Positions 1-7,090 of a stretch of 64,000 bases of DNA are shown here, piece by piece (position 1 is the first letter of the stretch; the number at the start of each line of letters is the position of its first letter). The DNA lies in contig CAZCQH010000023.1 of assembly GCA_964500805.1 (NCBI GenBank), positions 21,811 to 85,810 on the forward strand, read 5' to 3'. The notes below the pieces were generated by a model. It was not told the DNA's origin, made no database searches, and was given only the letters and a program-made list of their open reading frames with translations. A program made the translations under genes and the position numbers. Source of the stretch: Ga0077555 sp964500805. GTDB taxonomy: Bacteria; Pseudomonadota; Alphaproteobacteria; Rhizobiales; Hyphomicrobiaceae.

Positions 1-2
1 AT

Positions 3-1376
3 GACGCCGACTCTCCGATGAAGGTCGCCAACTTCAATGGCGTCGGCGGCGGCACGATCCTTTTCACCGCGCACTTCCCGCGCATGCATCCGTCCGACTT
101 CCGCGTCAAGTCGCTCGATGGCGTCGCCGACGACTGGCCGATCGACTACTGGACACTCGAGCCATACTTCGCCGAGAACGACCGCATGATGGGCGTTGCG
201 GGACTGGCAGGGGACCCAGCCTACCCCCCACTCACTCCGAATATGCCGCCCGTGCCGCTCGGCCGCTCCGGCACGCATTACGCGAAAACGCTCAACAGGA
301 TGGGCTGGCACTGGTGGCCGTCAGACATCGCGGTCGCAACGACCGAGTATGAGGGACGCGGCAAGTGCATCAATCTCGGCCACTGCACGCCCGGATGCGC
401 GCAAGGCGCAAAGGCAAGCGTCGATATCACCTATTGGCCGCATGCGCTGCGGGCAGGGGTGGAACTGCGCACGCGCTGCCGCGTCCGCGAGATCACGACT
501 AACGAGCATGGCATGGCTTCGGGCGTGATCTACTACGACCCGAACGGCGTGGAGCGCTTCCAACCGGCTGAGGTGGTGATCGTTGCATGCAATGGTGTCG
601 GCACGCCACGGCTGCTGCTGAACTCCGCGTCGAGCCGCTTTCCAGACGGGCTCGCCAACTCGTCTGGGCTCGTCGGCAGGAATTTGATGGTGCACCCCTG
701 GCCGCAGGTTTTCGGCTACGTCGACGAGGAGATGGACGGCGACCGCGGCCCCATGACGCTCATGTGGTGCAAGGAGTTCTACGAGACCGACCGCAAGCGC
801 GGTTTCACGCGTGGATATACGCTGCAATTCGCGCGGGGCACCGGACCCGCCAACGAGGCGATCCTCAGCATGGCTGCCGGGCGCCTCCCCTGGGGCAAGG
901 AGCACCACAGTGCCTATCGCACGCTGCTTTATCACAATCTGCGCGTCGGCGTGGCATGCGAGGATCTGCCCGAGGAGCACAATCGCGTCGTTCTCGATCC
1001 CGTCCTGAAGGACAGCCACGGCATCCCCGCGCCGAAGATCGAGTACAGAATCAGCGGCAACACCCGCGCCATGATGGAGCACGGCATCGCACGCGGGTGG
1101 GAGATCATGACCGCGGCTGGCGCGAAGAACATCTCCGTTCAGCGCAACAACTTGAACAGCCCCGGTCACCTGCTCGGCACCTGCCGAATGGGGACAGATC
1201 CGGCTCGGTCAGTCGTGAACGAGTGGGGCCGATCGCACGACGTGAAGAACCTCTTCATCGTCGACGGGAGCATCTGGGTCACCTCCGGCGGAGTGAACCC
1301 AACGTCCACGATCCAGGCGCTCGCCCTCTACATCGCCGACAACATCAAGAAGCGGCTGGCGAACTTGTTCGATTGA
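3..1376 (+). CDS. GMC-family FAD-dependent oxidoreductase, 5' end outside window
   Basis: The frame is already open at the left edge, so the ATG at 18 is probably internal and the N-terminal Rossmann FAD-binding segment lies outside the window. The visible part, about 457 residues, begins near the NFNGVGGG flavin-contact region. It ends in the GMC C-terminal signature: HLLGTCRMG, then FIVDGS and NPTSTIQALA, which carry the active-site His and Asn region. A Cys-bearing stretch (GKCINLGHCTPGC) is typical of the gluconate/sugar-alcohol dehydrogenase-like branch of the family. Such enzymes oxidise an alcohol or sugar carbon and pass electrons from FAD to a cytochrome or quinone. The substrate cannot be inferred. 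It converges on coaE, 31 bp away. Confidence 0.88.
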   Translation, partial: DADSPMKVANFNGVGGGTILFTAHFPRMHPSDFRVKSLDGVADDWPIDYWTLEPYFAENDRMMGVAGLAGDPAYPPLTPNMPPVPLGRSGTHYAKTLNRMGWHWWPSDIAVATTEYEGRGKCINLGHCTPGCAQGAKASVDITYWPHALRAGVELRTRCRVREITTNEHGMASGVIYYDPNGVERFQPAEVVIVACNGVGTPRLLLNSASSRFPDGLANSSGLVGRNLMVHPWPQVFGYVDEEMDGDRGPMTLMWCKEFYETDRKRGFTRGYTLQFARGTGPANEAILSMAAGRLPWGKEHHSAYRTLLYHNLRVGVACEDLPEEHNRVVLDPVLKDSHGIPAPKIEYRISGNTRAMMEHGIARGWEIMTAAGAKNISVQRNNLNSPGHLLGTCRMGTDPARSVVNEWGRSHDVKNLFIVDGSIWVTSGGVNPTSTIQALALYIADNIKKRLANLFD

Positions 1377-1407
1377 GGATGCAAAGACCCCAATAATTGC
1401 AGCACTC

Positions 1408-2043
1408 TCACGCCCAATGCTTGGCGTAGGCAGCGCCAGTGTCGCCCCGGGAAACACGCTCGCGCAAGAGCGCCACGACGCGATCAACCTCGGCTTCTGT
1501 CTCGGTTATTGTGACGCCCGTGTCGACCACAAAATGCGCGCGCTTGCGTTTTTCAGCGTCGGGCATCTGGCGCGCAACGATCTGATCATATTTTTCGGGA
1601 GTCATGCCTGGACGCTCGAGCACGCGCTTGCGCTGCACATCGTGCGGTGCGCTCACCACCACGACGACATCGACGCGCTTCTCGCCGCCACCTTCGAGCA
1701 GCAGTGGAATCTCGAGGACCGCGATGGCAGCACCGCGCGCGGCCTCTGCACGCAGGAACTCCCGCTCCGCTTGAAACACCAGCGGATGCACGATCGCCTC
1801 GAGCCGCTTGAAGCCGCCGGGATCGCTGAGCAGCTTCTGCGCAAGCTTCGCGCGATCGACCCCGTCTTCGCCTGTCGTGCCGGGAAACGCCGCTTCGATC
1901 GGCGCCACCGCCGCGCCACCCGCCGCATAGAGCTTGTGCACCTCCGCATCGGCATCGCAGACCGCGAGACCCAGCGCCTGGAACCGCTTCGCGACAGTCG
2001 ACTTGCCCATGCCGATGGAGCCGGTCAGTCCGATGATCAGCAT
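1408..2043 (-). CDS. coaE: dephospho-CoA kinase
   Basis: The product of 211 residues starts with the P-loop GLTGSIGMGKST (residues 5-16), followed by the conserved D-A-D segment of dephospho-CoA kinases and IPLLLEGG in the CoA-binding domain. It phosphorylates the ribose 3'-OH of dephospho-CoA, the last step of coenzyme A synthesis, in the cytoplasm. An in-frame extension up to 2232 exists, but the kinase fold begins exactly at the ATG at 2043, so that start is chosen. In related bacteria coaE is usually the third gene of maf-aroE-coaE; here only a 127-bp spacer separates it from maf, and no aroE is present. Confidence 0.95.
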   Translation of the reverse strand: MLIIGLTGSIGMGKSTVAKRFQALGLAVCDADAEVHKLYAAGGAAVAPIEAAFPGTTGEDGVDRAKLAQKLLSDPGGFKRLEAIVHPLVFQAEREFLRAEAARGAAIAVLEIPLLLEGGGEKRVDVVVVVSAPHDVQRKRVLERPGMTPEKYDQIVARQMPDAEKRKRAHFVVDTGVTITETEAEVDRVVALLRERVSRGDTGAAYAKHWA

Positions 2044-2129
2044 GTCAGGCCCGCCATGTTCGAAGGGAATGAGTGACGCGAGGAGACGGGCACCGCCGGC
2101 GTTGGTATCCCGGCCAGCGTCCCGGTCGA

Positions 2130-2153
2130 GGTCAGATCCATGGGTCTGCCCCC
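2130..2153. repeat. degenerate copy of a CCATGGG-centred palindrome
   Basis: The segment reads GGTCAGATCCATGGGTCTG followed by a C-run. It differs by a few bases from the perfect 26-bp palindrome at 29596-29621. It lies in the spacer between maf and coaE, in the place where aroE is usually found. Confidence 0.5.
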
Positions 2154-2170
2154 TGTTGGAGCATCGATCA

Positions 2171-2788
2171 TCATGCCGGTATCGCCTTTCGCCGGCGGAG
2201 CTCGGCCAGCACTGGCAGCAGCGGCATGCCAAGAATCGTGAAGTAGTCGCCGTCGATCTTCTCGAAAAGCTGGATGCCGATCCCTTCCAGTTGATAGGCG
2301 CCGACTGAGGAGCAGATCACGTCGCCGGCCCGGGTGACGTAATCATCGGCGAACGCGGCGCTATAGTCGCGCATGGTCATCAGGGCGCGGTCGGCATGCG
2401 TCCACACCACCGTGCCACCCGCTGCTATGGCGACAGCCGCGTGCAGCACATGGGTCTGGCCGCGGAAATCTTCGATGTGGCGACGGGCTTCGGCGAGATC
2501 CTTCGGCTTCTCGAAAATGCGCATACCCAGTGCCAGCACCTGATCAGCCCCGATGACCAGCGCCTGCGGGTGCCCTCGGCTCACATCCTCCGCTTTGGCC
2601 TTCGCCAGCTCACCCGCAAGCGTTCCCGGACCCACGCTGCCGGTGGCGCTCGCGGCTTCGAGAGTACGCCTCAGCGCCGGCTCGTCCACCTGCGACGGCA
2701 CCACCTGGAACGGCACGCCCGCAGCCTCCAGCATCTGTCGCCGGCTGCGGCTGCCGGAGGCGAGAATGATGGTCGGCGGCGTAGGCAT
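2171..2788 (-). CDS. maf: Maf-family nucleotide pyrophosphatase
   Basis: This 205-residue protein has the Maf signatures: ASGSRSRRQML near the N-terminus (residues 10-20), the catalytic GADQVL loop and a downstream SSVGAYQLEG segment. Maf/YceF proteins hydrolyse non-canonical or modified nucleoside triphosphates to monophosphates, acting as house-cleaning enzymes. Length is normal and the ATG at 2788 leads straight into the fold. It is codirectional with coaE, as in the conserved alphaproteobacterial block, but the intervening aroE is missing. Confidence 0.93.
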   Translation of the reverse strand: MPTPPTIILASGSRSRRQMLEAAGVPFQVVPSQVDEPALRRTLEAASATGSVGPGTLAGELAKAKAEDVSRGHPQALVIGADQVLALGMRIFEKPKDLAEARRHIEDFRGQTHVLHAAVAIAAGGTVVWTHADRALMTMRDYSAAFADDYVTRAGDVICSSVGAYQLEGIGIQLFEKIDGDYFTILGMPLLPVLAELRRRKAIPA

Positions 2789-2923
2789 TCAGGCGATCCG
2801 ATGTGATCAGGGGTGGCAACAGTCGTTTCCCGGCTAGGGCCATTCCGCGCCGGCCATTTGCGGTCGCGCCGGACTCTGCTTACATGCCAGCCGTTCGGGA
2901 AGGCAAGCAACCCAGAGGGGCCC

Positions 2924-3178
2924 ATGCCCAAGGTGACCATCTACACGACCAGCATCTGCCCCTATTGCATGATGGCGAAGCGCCTGCTGACCAAGAAGGG
3001 CGTTGCCTTTCACGAGATCGACGTCGGTCGCAATCCGTCACTGCGCGACGAGATGGAGGAGAAGTCCGGCCGCTACACCGTTCCTCAGATTTGGATCGGC
3101 GACACTCACGTCGGCGGCTGCGACGACCTTTATGCACTGGAGGACTCCGGCAAGCTCGATCCACTGCTCACCGCGTGA
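2924..3178 (+). CDS. grxC: glutaredoxin 3
   Basis: The product is a compact 84-residue glutaredoxin with the dithiol active site CPYC (residues 12-15), the TVP cis-proline loop at about residues 54-56 and the GG-C-DDL glutathione-binding segment. It reduces disulfides and mixed disulfides using glutathione. An upstream in-frame extension to 2813 is ignored because the fold starts at the ATG at 2924, which sits just after a purine-rich AGAGGGG ribosome-binding site. It is the first gene of a grxC-nitrilase-DUF1178 run that recurs in related bacteria. Confidence 0.95.
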   Translation: MPKVTIYTTSICPYCMMAKRLLTKKGVAFHEIDVGRNPSLRDEMEEKSGRYTVPQIWIGDTHVGGCDDLYALEDSGKLDPLLTA

Positions 3179-3257
3179 GCGTAGCGGGAAATTCCCGGAC
3201 GCCTGCCACTGTTATCAAGTTCCAAGCTCTTGCGCGCCACGCCACGAGGCCAAGCCC

Positions 3258-4130
3258 ATGTCCCAGGCGATATCCCCCAATTCCGCCGGCACAGTCGCGA
3301 CGCTCCGCGTCGCCCTTATCACCATGTGCGCCTCGCGCACCGTCGAGGACAATGTCGCCACCGCCACCCGCCTGATCGAGGAAGCCGCAGCACAAGGCGC
3401 GCAGTACATCCAGACGCCCGAATTCACGACGCTGATGGAAATGCAGAGCGCAAAGCTCTTCGCTGCCACCAAGCCGGAGGAGAACAACCCCGCGGTCGCC
3501 CATTTCCAATCGCTGGCAAAGCGCCTCGGCATCTGGCTGCATCTCGGGTCCATGGGCGTGCTGGTGAAGCCAGATAAGATCGCCAATCGTAGCTTTCTCT
3601 TCACGCCTGATGGCCGCATCGCGGCGCGCTACGACAAGCTCCACATGTTCGATGCCGCGCTCGGCAGCGGCGAGAAGTTTCGCGAGTCGAAGAATTTCGA
3701 GCCCGGCTCCGAAGCCGTGATCGCGGACACGCCTTGGGGGGGACTTGGCCTCACCGTCTGCTACGACCTGCGGTTCCCGCAACTGTTCCGGGCCTTGGCG
3801 CAGGGTGGCGCGGGGATCATCGCCGTGCCGTCGGCCTTCCAGCGCTCGACGGGCGAGGTGCACTGGCAGCCGCTGCTTCAGGCCCGCGCCATTGAGACGG
3901 GGTCCTACATCTTGGCCTCCGCCCAGGCAGGCCAGCACGAGTGCCAACGCGAAACCTATGGCCACGCGTTGATCGTCGATCCGTGGGGCAAAGTGGTTGC
4001 AGAGGCCGGCATTGAGCCTTCCGTAACCATTTATGATGTTGACTTGTCGAAGATTCAGGAGGCGCGGCAACGAATTCCGTCGCTCGAGCACGACCGCCCC
4101 TTCAAACTGGTGCACCAAACCGCTACATAA
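3258..4130 (+). CDS. Nit-type carbon-nitrogen hydrolase, probable deaminated-glutathione amidase or omega-amidase
   Basis: This 290-residue nitrilase-superfamily enzyme shows the Glu-Lys-Cys triad: Glu in TPEFTT, Lys in YDKLHMFD, and Cys in GLTVCYDLRFPQ. The YDKLHMFD and FRESKNFEPG segments resemble the Nit1/Nit2 branch, which hydrolyses deaminated glutathione or alpha-keto amides. The position directly after grxC supports a glutathione-repair role; this is inference. A longer frame opens at 3003 but overlaps grxC, and the ATG at 3258 fits the family N-terminus. Confidence 0.88.
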   Translation: MSQAISPNSAGTVATLRVALITMCASRTVEDNVATATRLIEEAAAQGAQYIQTPEFTTLMEMQSAKLFAATKPEENNPAVAHFQSLAKRLGIWLHLGSMGVLVKPDKIANRSFLFTPDGRIAARYDKLHMFDAALGSGEKFRESKNFEPGSEAVIADTPWGGLGLTVCYDLRFPQLFRALAQGGAGIIAVPSAFQRSTGEVHWQPLLQARAIETGSYILASAQAGQHECQRETYGHALIVDPWGKVVAEAGIEPSVTIYDVDLSKIQEARQRIPSLEHDRPFKLVHQTAT

Positions 4131-4167
4131 TTGGCAGTCATAACCGCCGAGTGCTATCTAGCGACCG

Positions 4168-4731
4168 ATGATCAAGTACAGCCTCATCTGCCCGAAGTCT
4201 CATACGTTCGAGGGATGGTTCCCATCGAGCGCCGGCTTCGACGCGCAAGTGAAGAAGAAGCTCGTCACCTGCCCGCAGTGCGGCTCGACCAAGATTACCA
4301 AGGCACTGATGGCACCGCGAGTGCTCACCGCCGAACAAAAGGCTGAGACTCGTGAAAAACGCGCAAAAGCCGTCGCAGCGGCACAGGCGATCGCGGAAGC
4401 AGCGAGCAGAGGCGATATGCCGGCGCCGGCTCAACAGCAGCAATTCGCCGTCTCGCCGGAGCAGCGCGAGATTCTGCGCGAGCTGAAGAAAATGCGCGAC
4501 GCGCTCTTGGAGAAGTCGGAGTACGTCGGCCCTCGGTTCGCCGAGGAAGCACGCCGTATCCACAATGAAGGTCCAAAGGCCGGCGGGAAACGCAAGGGCA
4601 AGGGCAAGGGCAAAGCGCCGGAGGGGCCGCTGGGCATCCATGGCGAGGCATCGCCTGCCGACGTGAAATCCCTGCTCGAGGACGGCATCGACGTTTTCCC
4701 GATCCCGGTCTTGCCCGACGACAAGAATTGA
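4168..4731 (+). CDS. DUF1178 family protein
   Basis: This 187-residue cytoplasmic protein belongs to the DUF1178 family of unknown function. The N-terminus MIKYSLICPKSHTFEGWF and a CPQCGS pair at about residues 35-40 give a zinc-ribbon-like look. A middle helical region carries the conserved REILRELKKMRDAL segment. A short Lys/Gly-rich tract (GGKRKGKGKGK) near residue 140 looks like an added basic linker. It lies 37 bp after the nitrilase gene and probably belongs to the same transcript. Confidence 0.85.
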   Translation: MIKYSLICPKSHTFEGWFPSSAGFDAQVKKKLVTCPQCGSTKITKALMAPRVLTAEQKAETREKRAKAVAAAQAIAEAASRGDMPAPAQQQQFAVSPEQREILRELKKMRDALLEKSEYVGPRFAEEARRIHNEGPKAGGKRKGKGKGKAPEGPLGIHGEASPADVKSLLEDGIDVFPIPVLPDDKN

Positions 4732-4859
4732 TTGCACGCAGCTGGTCGGTAGCCAGACACCAACAGGGAATGGCTCCCGGGACGTTACGCGTGGATGCGC
4801 TGCCAAGTAGACGGGGCTACACTCAAGCTGTCTAACGGGTCAATCACGGAGCATGCCGC

Positions 4860-5930
4860 GTGTCGGTCTTCGAGCGCTACCTGACAGTTTGGGTCGTTCT
4901 CTGCATTGTCGCCGGCATTGCACTCGGCTGGCTGATGCCCGGCCTCTTCCAGGCCATCGGCGCAGCCGAGATCGCCAAGGTCAACCTGCCGGTCGCTCTG
5001 CTGATCTGGCTGATGATCATCCCCATGCTGGTGAAGATCGATTTCGCCGCGCTCAACCGCGTCACCGAGCACTGGCGCGGCATTGGCGTGACGCTCTTCA
5101 TCAACTGGGCGGTGAAACCATTCTCGATGGCGCTGCTCGGCTGGCTCTTCATCGGCTGGCTGTTTCGGCCCTATCTCCCCGCCGACCAGATCAACAGCTA
5201 TATCGCGGGTCTCATATTGCTTGCCGCGGCGCCCTGTACCGCCATGGTTTTCGTCTGGAGCAACTTGTCTGATGGCGAACCGCACTTCACATTGAGCCAG
5301 GTCGCGTTGAATGACGTGATCATGGTGTTTGCCTTCGCGCCGCTCGTGGCACTCCTGCTTGGTCTCTCGGCGATCACGGTGCCCTGGCAGACGCTGTTGC
5401 TGTCGGTCGGGCTCTACATCGTCGTGCCGGTGGTCATCGCTCAGGTCATCCGCAACTCGGTGATTGGACACGGTGGCGAGGCCGCGCTCGGGCAATTGCT
5501 GGCCAAGTTGCAGCCGCTGTCGCTGATCGCGCTGCTGACGACGTTGATCCTGCTGTTTGGATTTCAGGGCAAGCAGATCCTGGCTCAGCCCCTGGTCATC
5601 GCCATGTTGGCTGTGCCCATTCTGATCCAGGTCTACTTCAACTCAGGTCTCGCCTATTTGCTCAACCGCACGGCGGGCGAGGCTCACTGCGTAGCAGCGC
5701 CCTCGGCCCTGATTGGAGCGAGCAACTTCTTCGAGCTGGCAGTGGCTGCAGCGATCAGCCTGTTTGGCTTCGATTCCGGCGCCGCGCTCGCAACCGTCGT
5801 CGGCGTGCTGATCGAGGTGCCCGTGATGCTCTCGGTGGTCAAGATCGTGAACCAGACCAAGGGCTGGTACGAGTCCGCACCCGCGGTGAAGCGAGCGTCG
5901 CGCGTAGGTCGGAGTGAGCGGGCCACCTGA
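4860..5930 (+). CDS. acr3: Acr3-type arsenite efflux transporter
   Basis: This integral membrane protein of 356 residues has about ten hydrophobic segments. The conserved Acr3 motif AAPCTAMVFVWSNL is in the fourth helix region; its Cys is required for arsenite transport in characterised homologues. A late SNFFELAVA segment carries the conserved Glu. It exports As(III) from the cytoplasm. The start is the GTG at 4860, behind ACGGAG. No arsR, arsC or other ars gene is nearby, so it stands alone. The last ten codons and the stop lie inside the left arm of a palindromic repeat (5903-6085), so the natural C-terminus has probably been replaced or extended. Confidence 0.9.
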   Translation: MSVFERYLTVWVVLCIVAGIALGWLMPGLFQAIGAAEIAKVNLPVALLIWLMIIPMLVKIDFAALNRVTEHWRGIGVTLFINWAVKPFSMALLGWLFIGWLFRPYLPADQINSYIAGLILLAAAPCTAMVFVWSNLSDGEPHFTLSQVALNDVIMVFAFAPLVALLLGLSAITVPWQTLLLSVGLYIVVPVVIAQVIRNSVIGHGGEAALGQLLAKLQPLSLIALLTTLILLFGFQGKQILAQPLVIAMLAVPILIQVYFNSGLAYLLNRTAGEAHCVAAPSALIGASNFFELAVAAAISLFGFDSGAALATVVGVLIEVPVMLSVVKIVNQTKGWYESAPAVKRASRVGRSERAT

Positions 5931-6085
5931 TCTCTCAGGACTTGACACAGCCCCCAGACCCGCGAAGTCCGACAACTGGATCCACGGCATGATGATCGCG
6001 AAGGCTCGTCGCGTCGCGTCGGACTTCGCCGGACGAACGCCACGGCTCAAATGTGAGCGCGGTGGCCGGTTCACTCCGACCTACG
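5903..6085. repeat. nested palindromic (REP-like) element overlapping the acr3 3' end
   Basis: The outer arms 5903-5927 and 6061-6085 are inverted copies over 25 bp with two mismatches, with core CGTAGGTCGGAGTGAG. Inner arms GCGAAGTCCGAC (5962-5973) and GTCGGACTTCGC (6018-6029) are a perfect 12-bp inverted pair. The left arm is read as the final codons of acr3. The same outer arm recurs at 29562-29652. Confidence 0.8.
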
Positions 6086-6098
6086 GCCGGCCGTGACC

Positions 6099-6230
6099 TC
6101 AGCCATGCCGGGCGTTGCGCCGGTGCGTCTTTGCCTTGCGCAATTTCTCGGCGACGCGGCGCTTCTGGCGCGGATAGAGCGCACGCTTGTTCTTGGCGTA
6201 GGGTGGGGCTTTGGTGTTGGTGTCGGCCAT
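6099..6230 (-). CDS. small, highly basic protein of unknown function
   Basis: This 43-residue open frame starts at ATG 6230, with an AGGG-type ribosome-binding site about nine bases upstream. The sequence begins MADTNTKAPPYAKNKRAL and is crowded with Lys and Arg (RQKRRVAEKLRKAK, then HRRNARHG at the end). It is predicted to be one helix with strong positive charge, suggesting RNA, ribosome or nucleic-acid contact; this is inference only. GC-rich third positions and a clean start support a real gene. It lies just outside the right arm of the 5903-6085 repeat. Confidence 0.65.
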   Translation of the reverse strand: MADTNTKAPPYAKNKRALYPRQKRRVAEKLRKAKTHRRNARHG

Positions 6231-6363
6231 GGCGGATATCCCTGTAGCGGTTACTTCAAAGCGTTCGAGGCGCTTATTGGCAGACCCGGCGAGACAATTC
6301 CAGCCCGAACCTCATTCCAGAACACGCCCGGTCACGCTCTCCCTGCTTCGTCCTTGAACAAAA

Positions 6364-6918
6364 CTAAGGCCCAACAATTTCAAGCATCGGCCAGCGCTGC
6401 AGCCAGTCCTTCGAGGCAATGCGCTGGCGATAGATCTCGAGCTTCCGGCCAAACGTGGGAGTAGGCCGGACCCGCAGCTGCAGCAGGTCGTCGATCCCAT
6501 GCGGCGCAATGACCTCGACGCGATCTCCGTTCAACCGCGCTGCAATCGCCGTCGCCGTTTCCGGCCAGTGGCGGATGGCATCCTCCGTGTCGCGATAGGG
6601 CGCATCGCCGTTGCGCTCATGCATGCGCGCCTGGTTGTGCACTGACCAGGGTACGTCGGGCAAAGCCTCAAACAGCCGCTTCTCGATCTCGAGATCCCGC
6701 GCGAGGCTCGCAGCGGCACAGTCGCAATAGACCACGTCAACGTCACTGCCAGACACGAACTCCACGGGCCGGCCGTGCAAATGGTCCCAGACGGCATTGC
6801 GAATGAGCCCAGCCCCGACCCAGCAATCCTCGATACCGATCATAGCAACGGGACGCAGCACGGACATGATCCGTGGCTGCTGTGAAAGGAAATCCGCCAG
6901 GTCGGATATCGTTCGCAT
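6364..6918 (-). CDS. nucleotidyltransferase family protein (NTP_transf_6 type)
   Basis: This 184-residue protein has the signature CWVGAGLIRNAVWD (residues 32-45), then a SDVDVVYCD acidic motif and WSVHNQARMHERNGD, with WPETATAIAARL further on. This is the pattern of the small nucleotidyltransferase-fold family PF06042, whose natural substrate is unknown. The DVDVVYCD segment supplies the metal-binding acidic residues. The ATG at 6918 matches the family N-terminus but its GGAAGGG lies only about two bases away. An upstream in-frame ATG at 6960 has no visible ribosome-binding site. Confidence 0.82.
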   Translation of the reverse strand: MRTISDLADFLSQQPRIMSVLRPVAMIGIEDCWVGAGLIRNAVWDHLHGRPVEFVSGSDVDVVYCDCAAASLARDLEIEKRLFEALPDVPWSVHNQARMHERNGDAPYRDTEDAIRHWPETATAIAARLNGDRVEVIAPHGIDDLLQLRVRPTPTFGRKLEIYRQRIASKDWLQRWPMLEIVGP

Positions 6919-7090
6919 AGCCCTTCCAGTATTCCGTCCCGCCGGCTGCTGGAATGTCATAGCGGCAAAAGCGCGTGAGTTGCCGGGCGAACATGTCGTT
7001 TGAACGACGAAAACTCAAACGGTCCGGACTTTGCGATCGACGGTCTCCCGGCGGCATCGATTTTTCATGGGCGACTGGCTTCGAGCTAGC

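Noticed and set aside
321..1169. Long minus-strand frame under the GMC gene
   Set aside because: Shadow frame of a clear enzyme; Arg/Ala-rich without family features.
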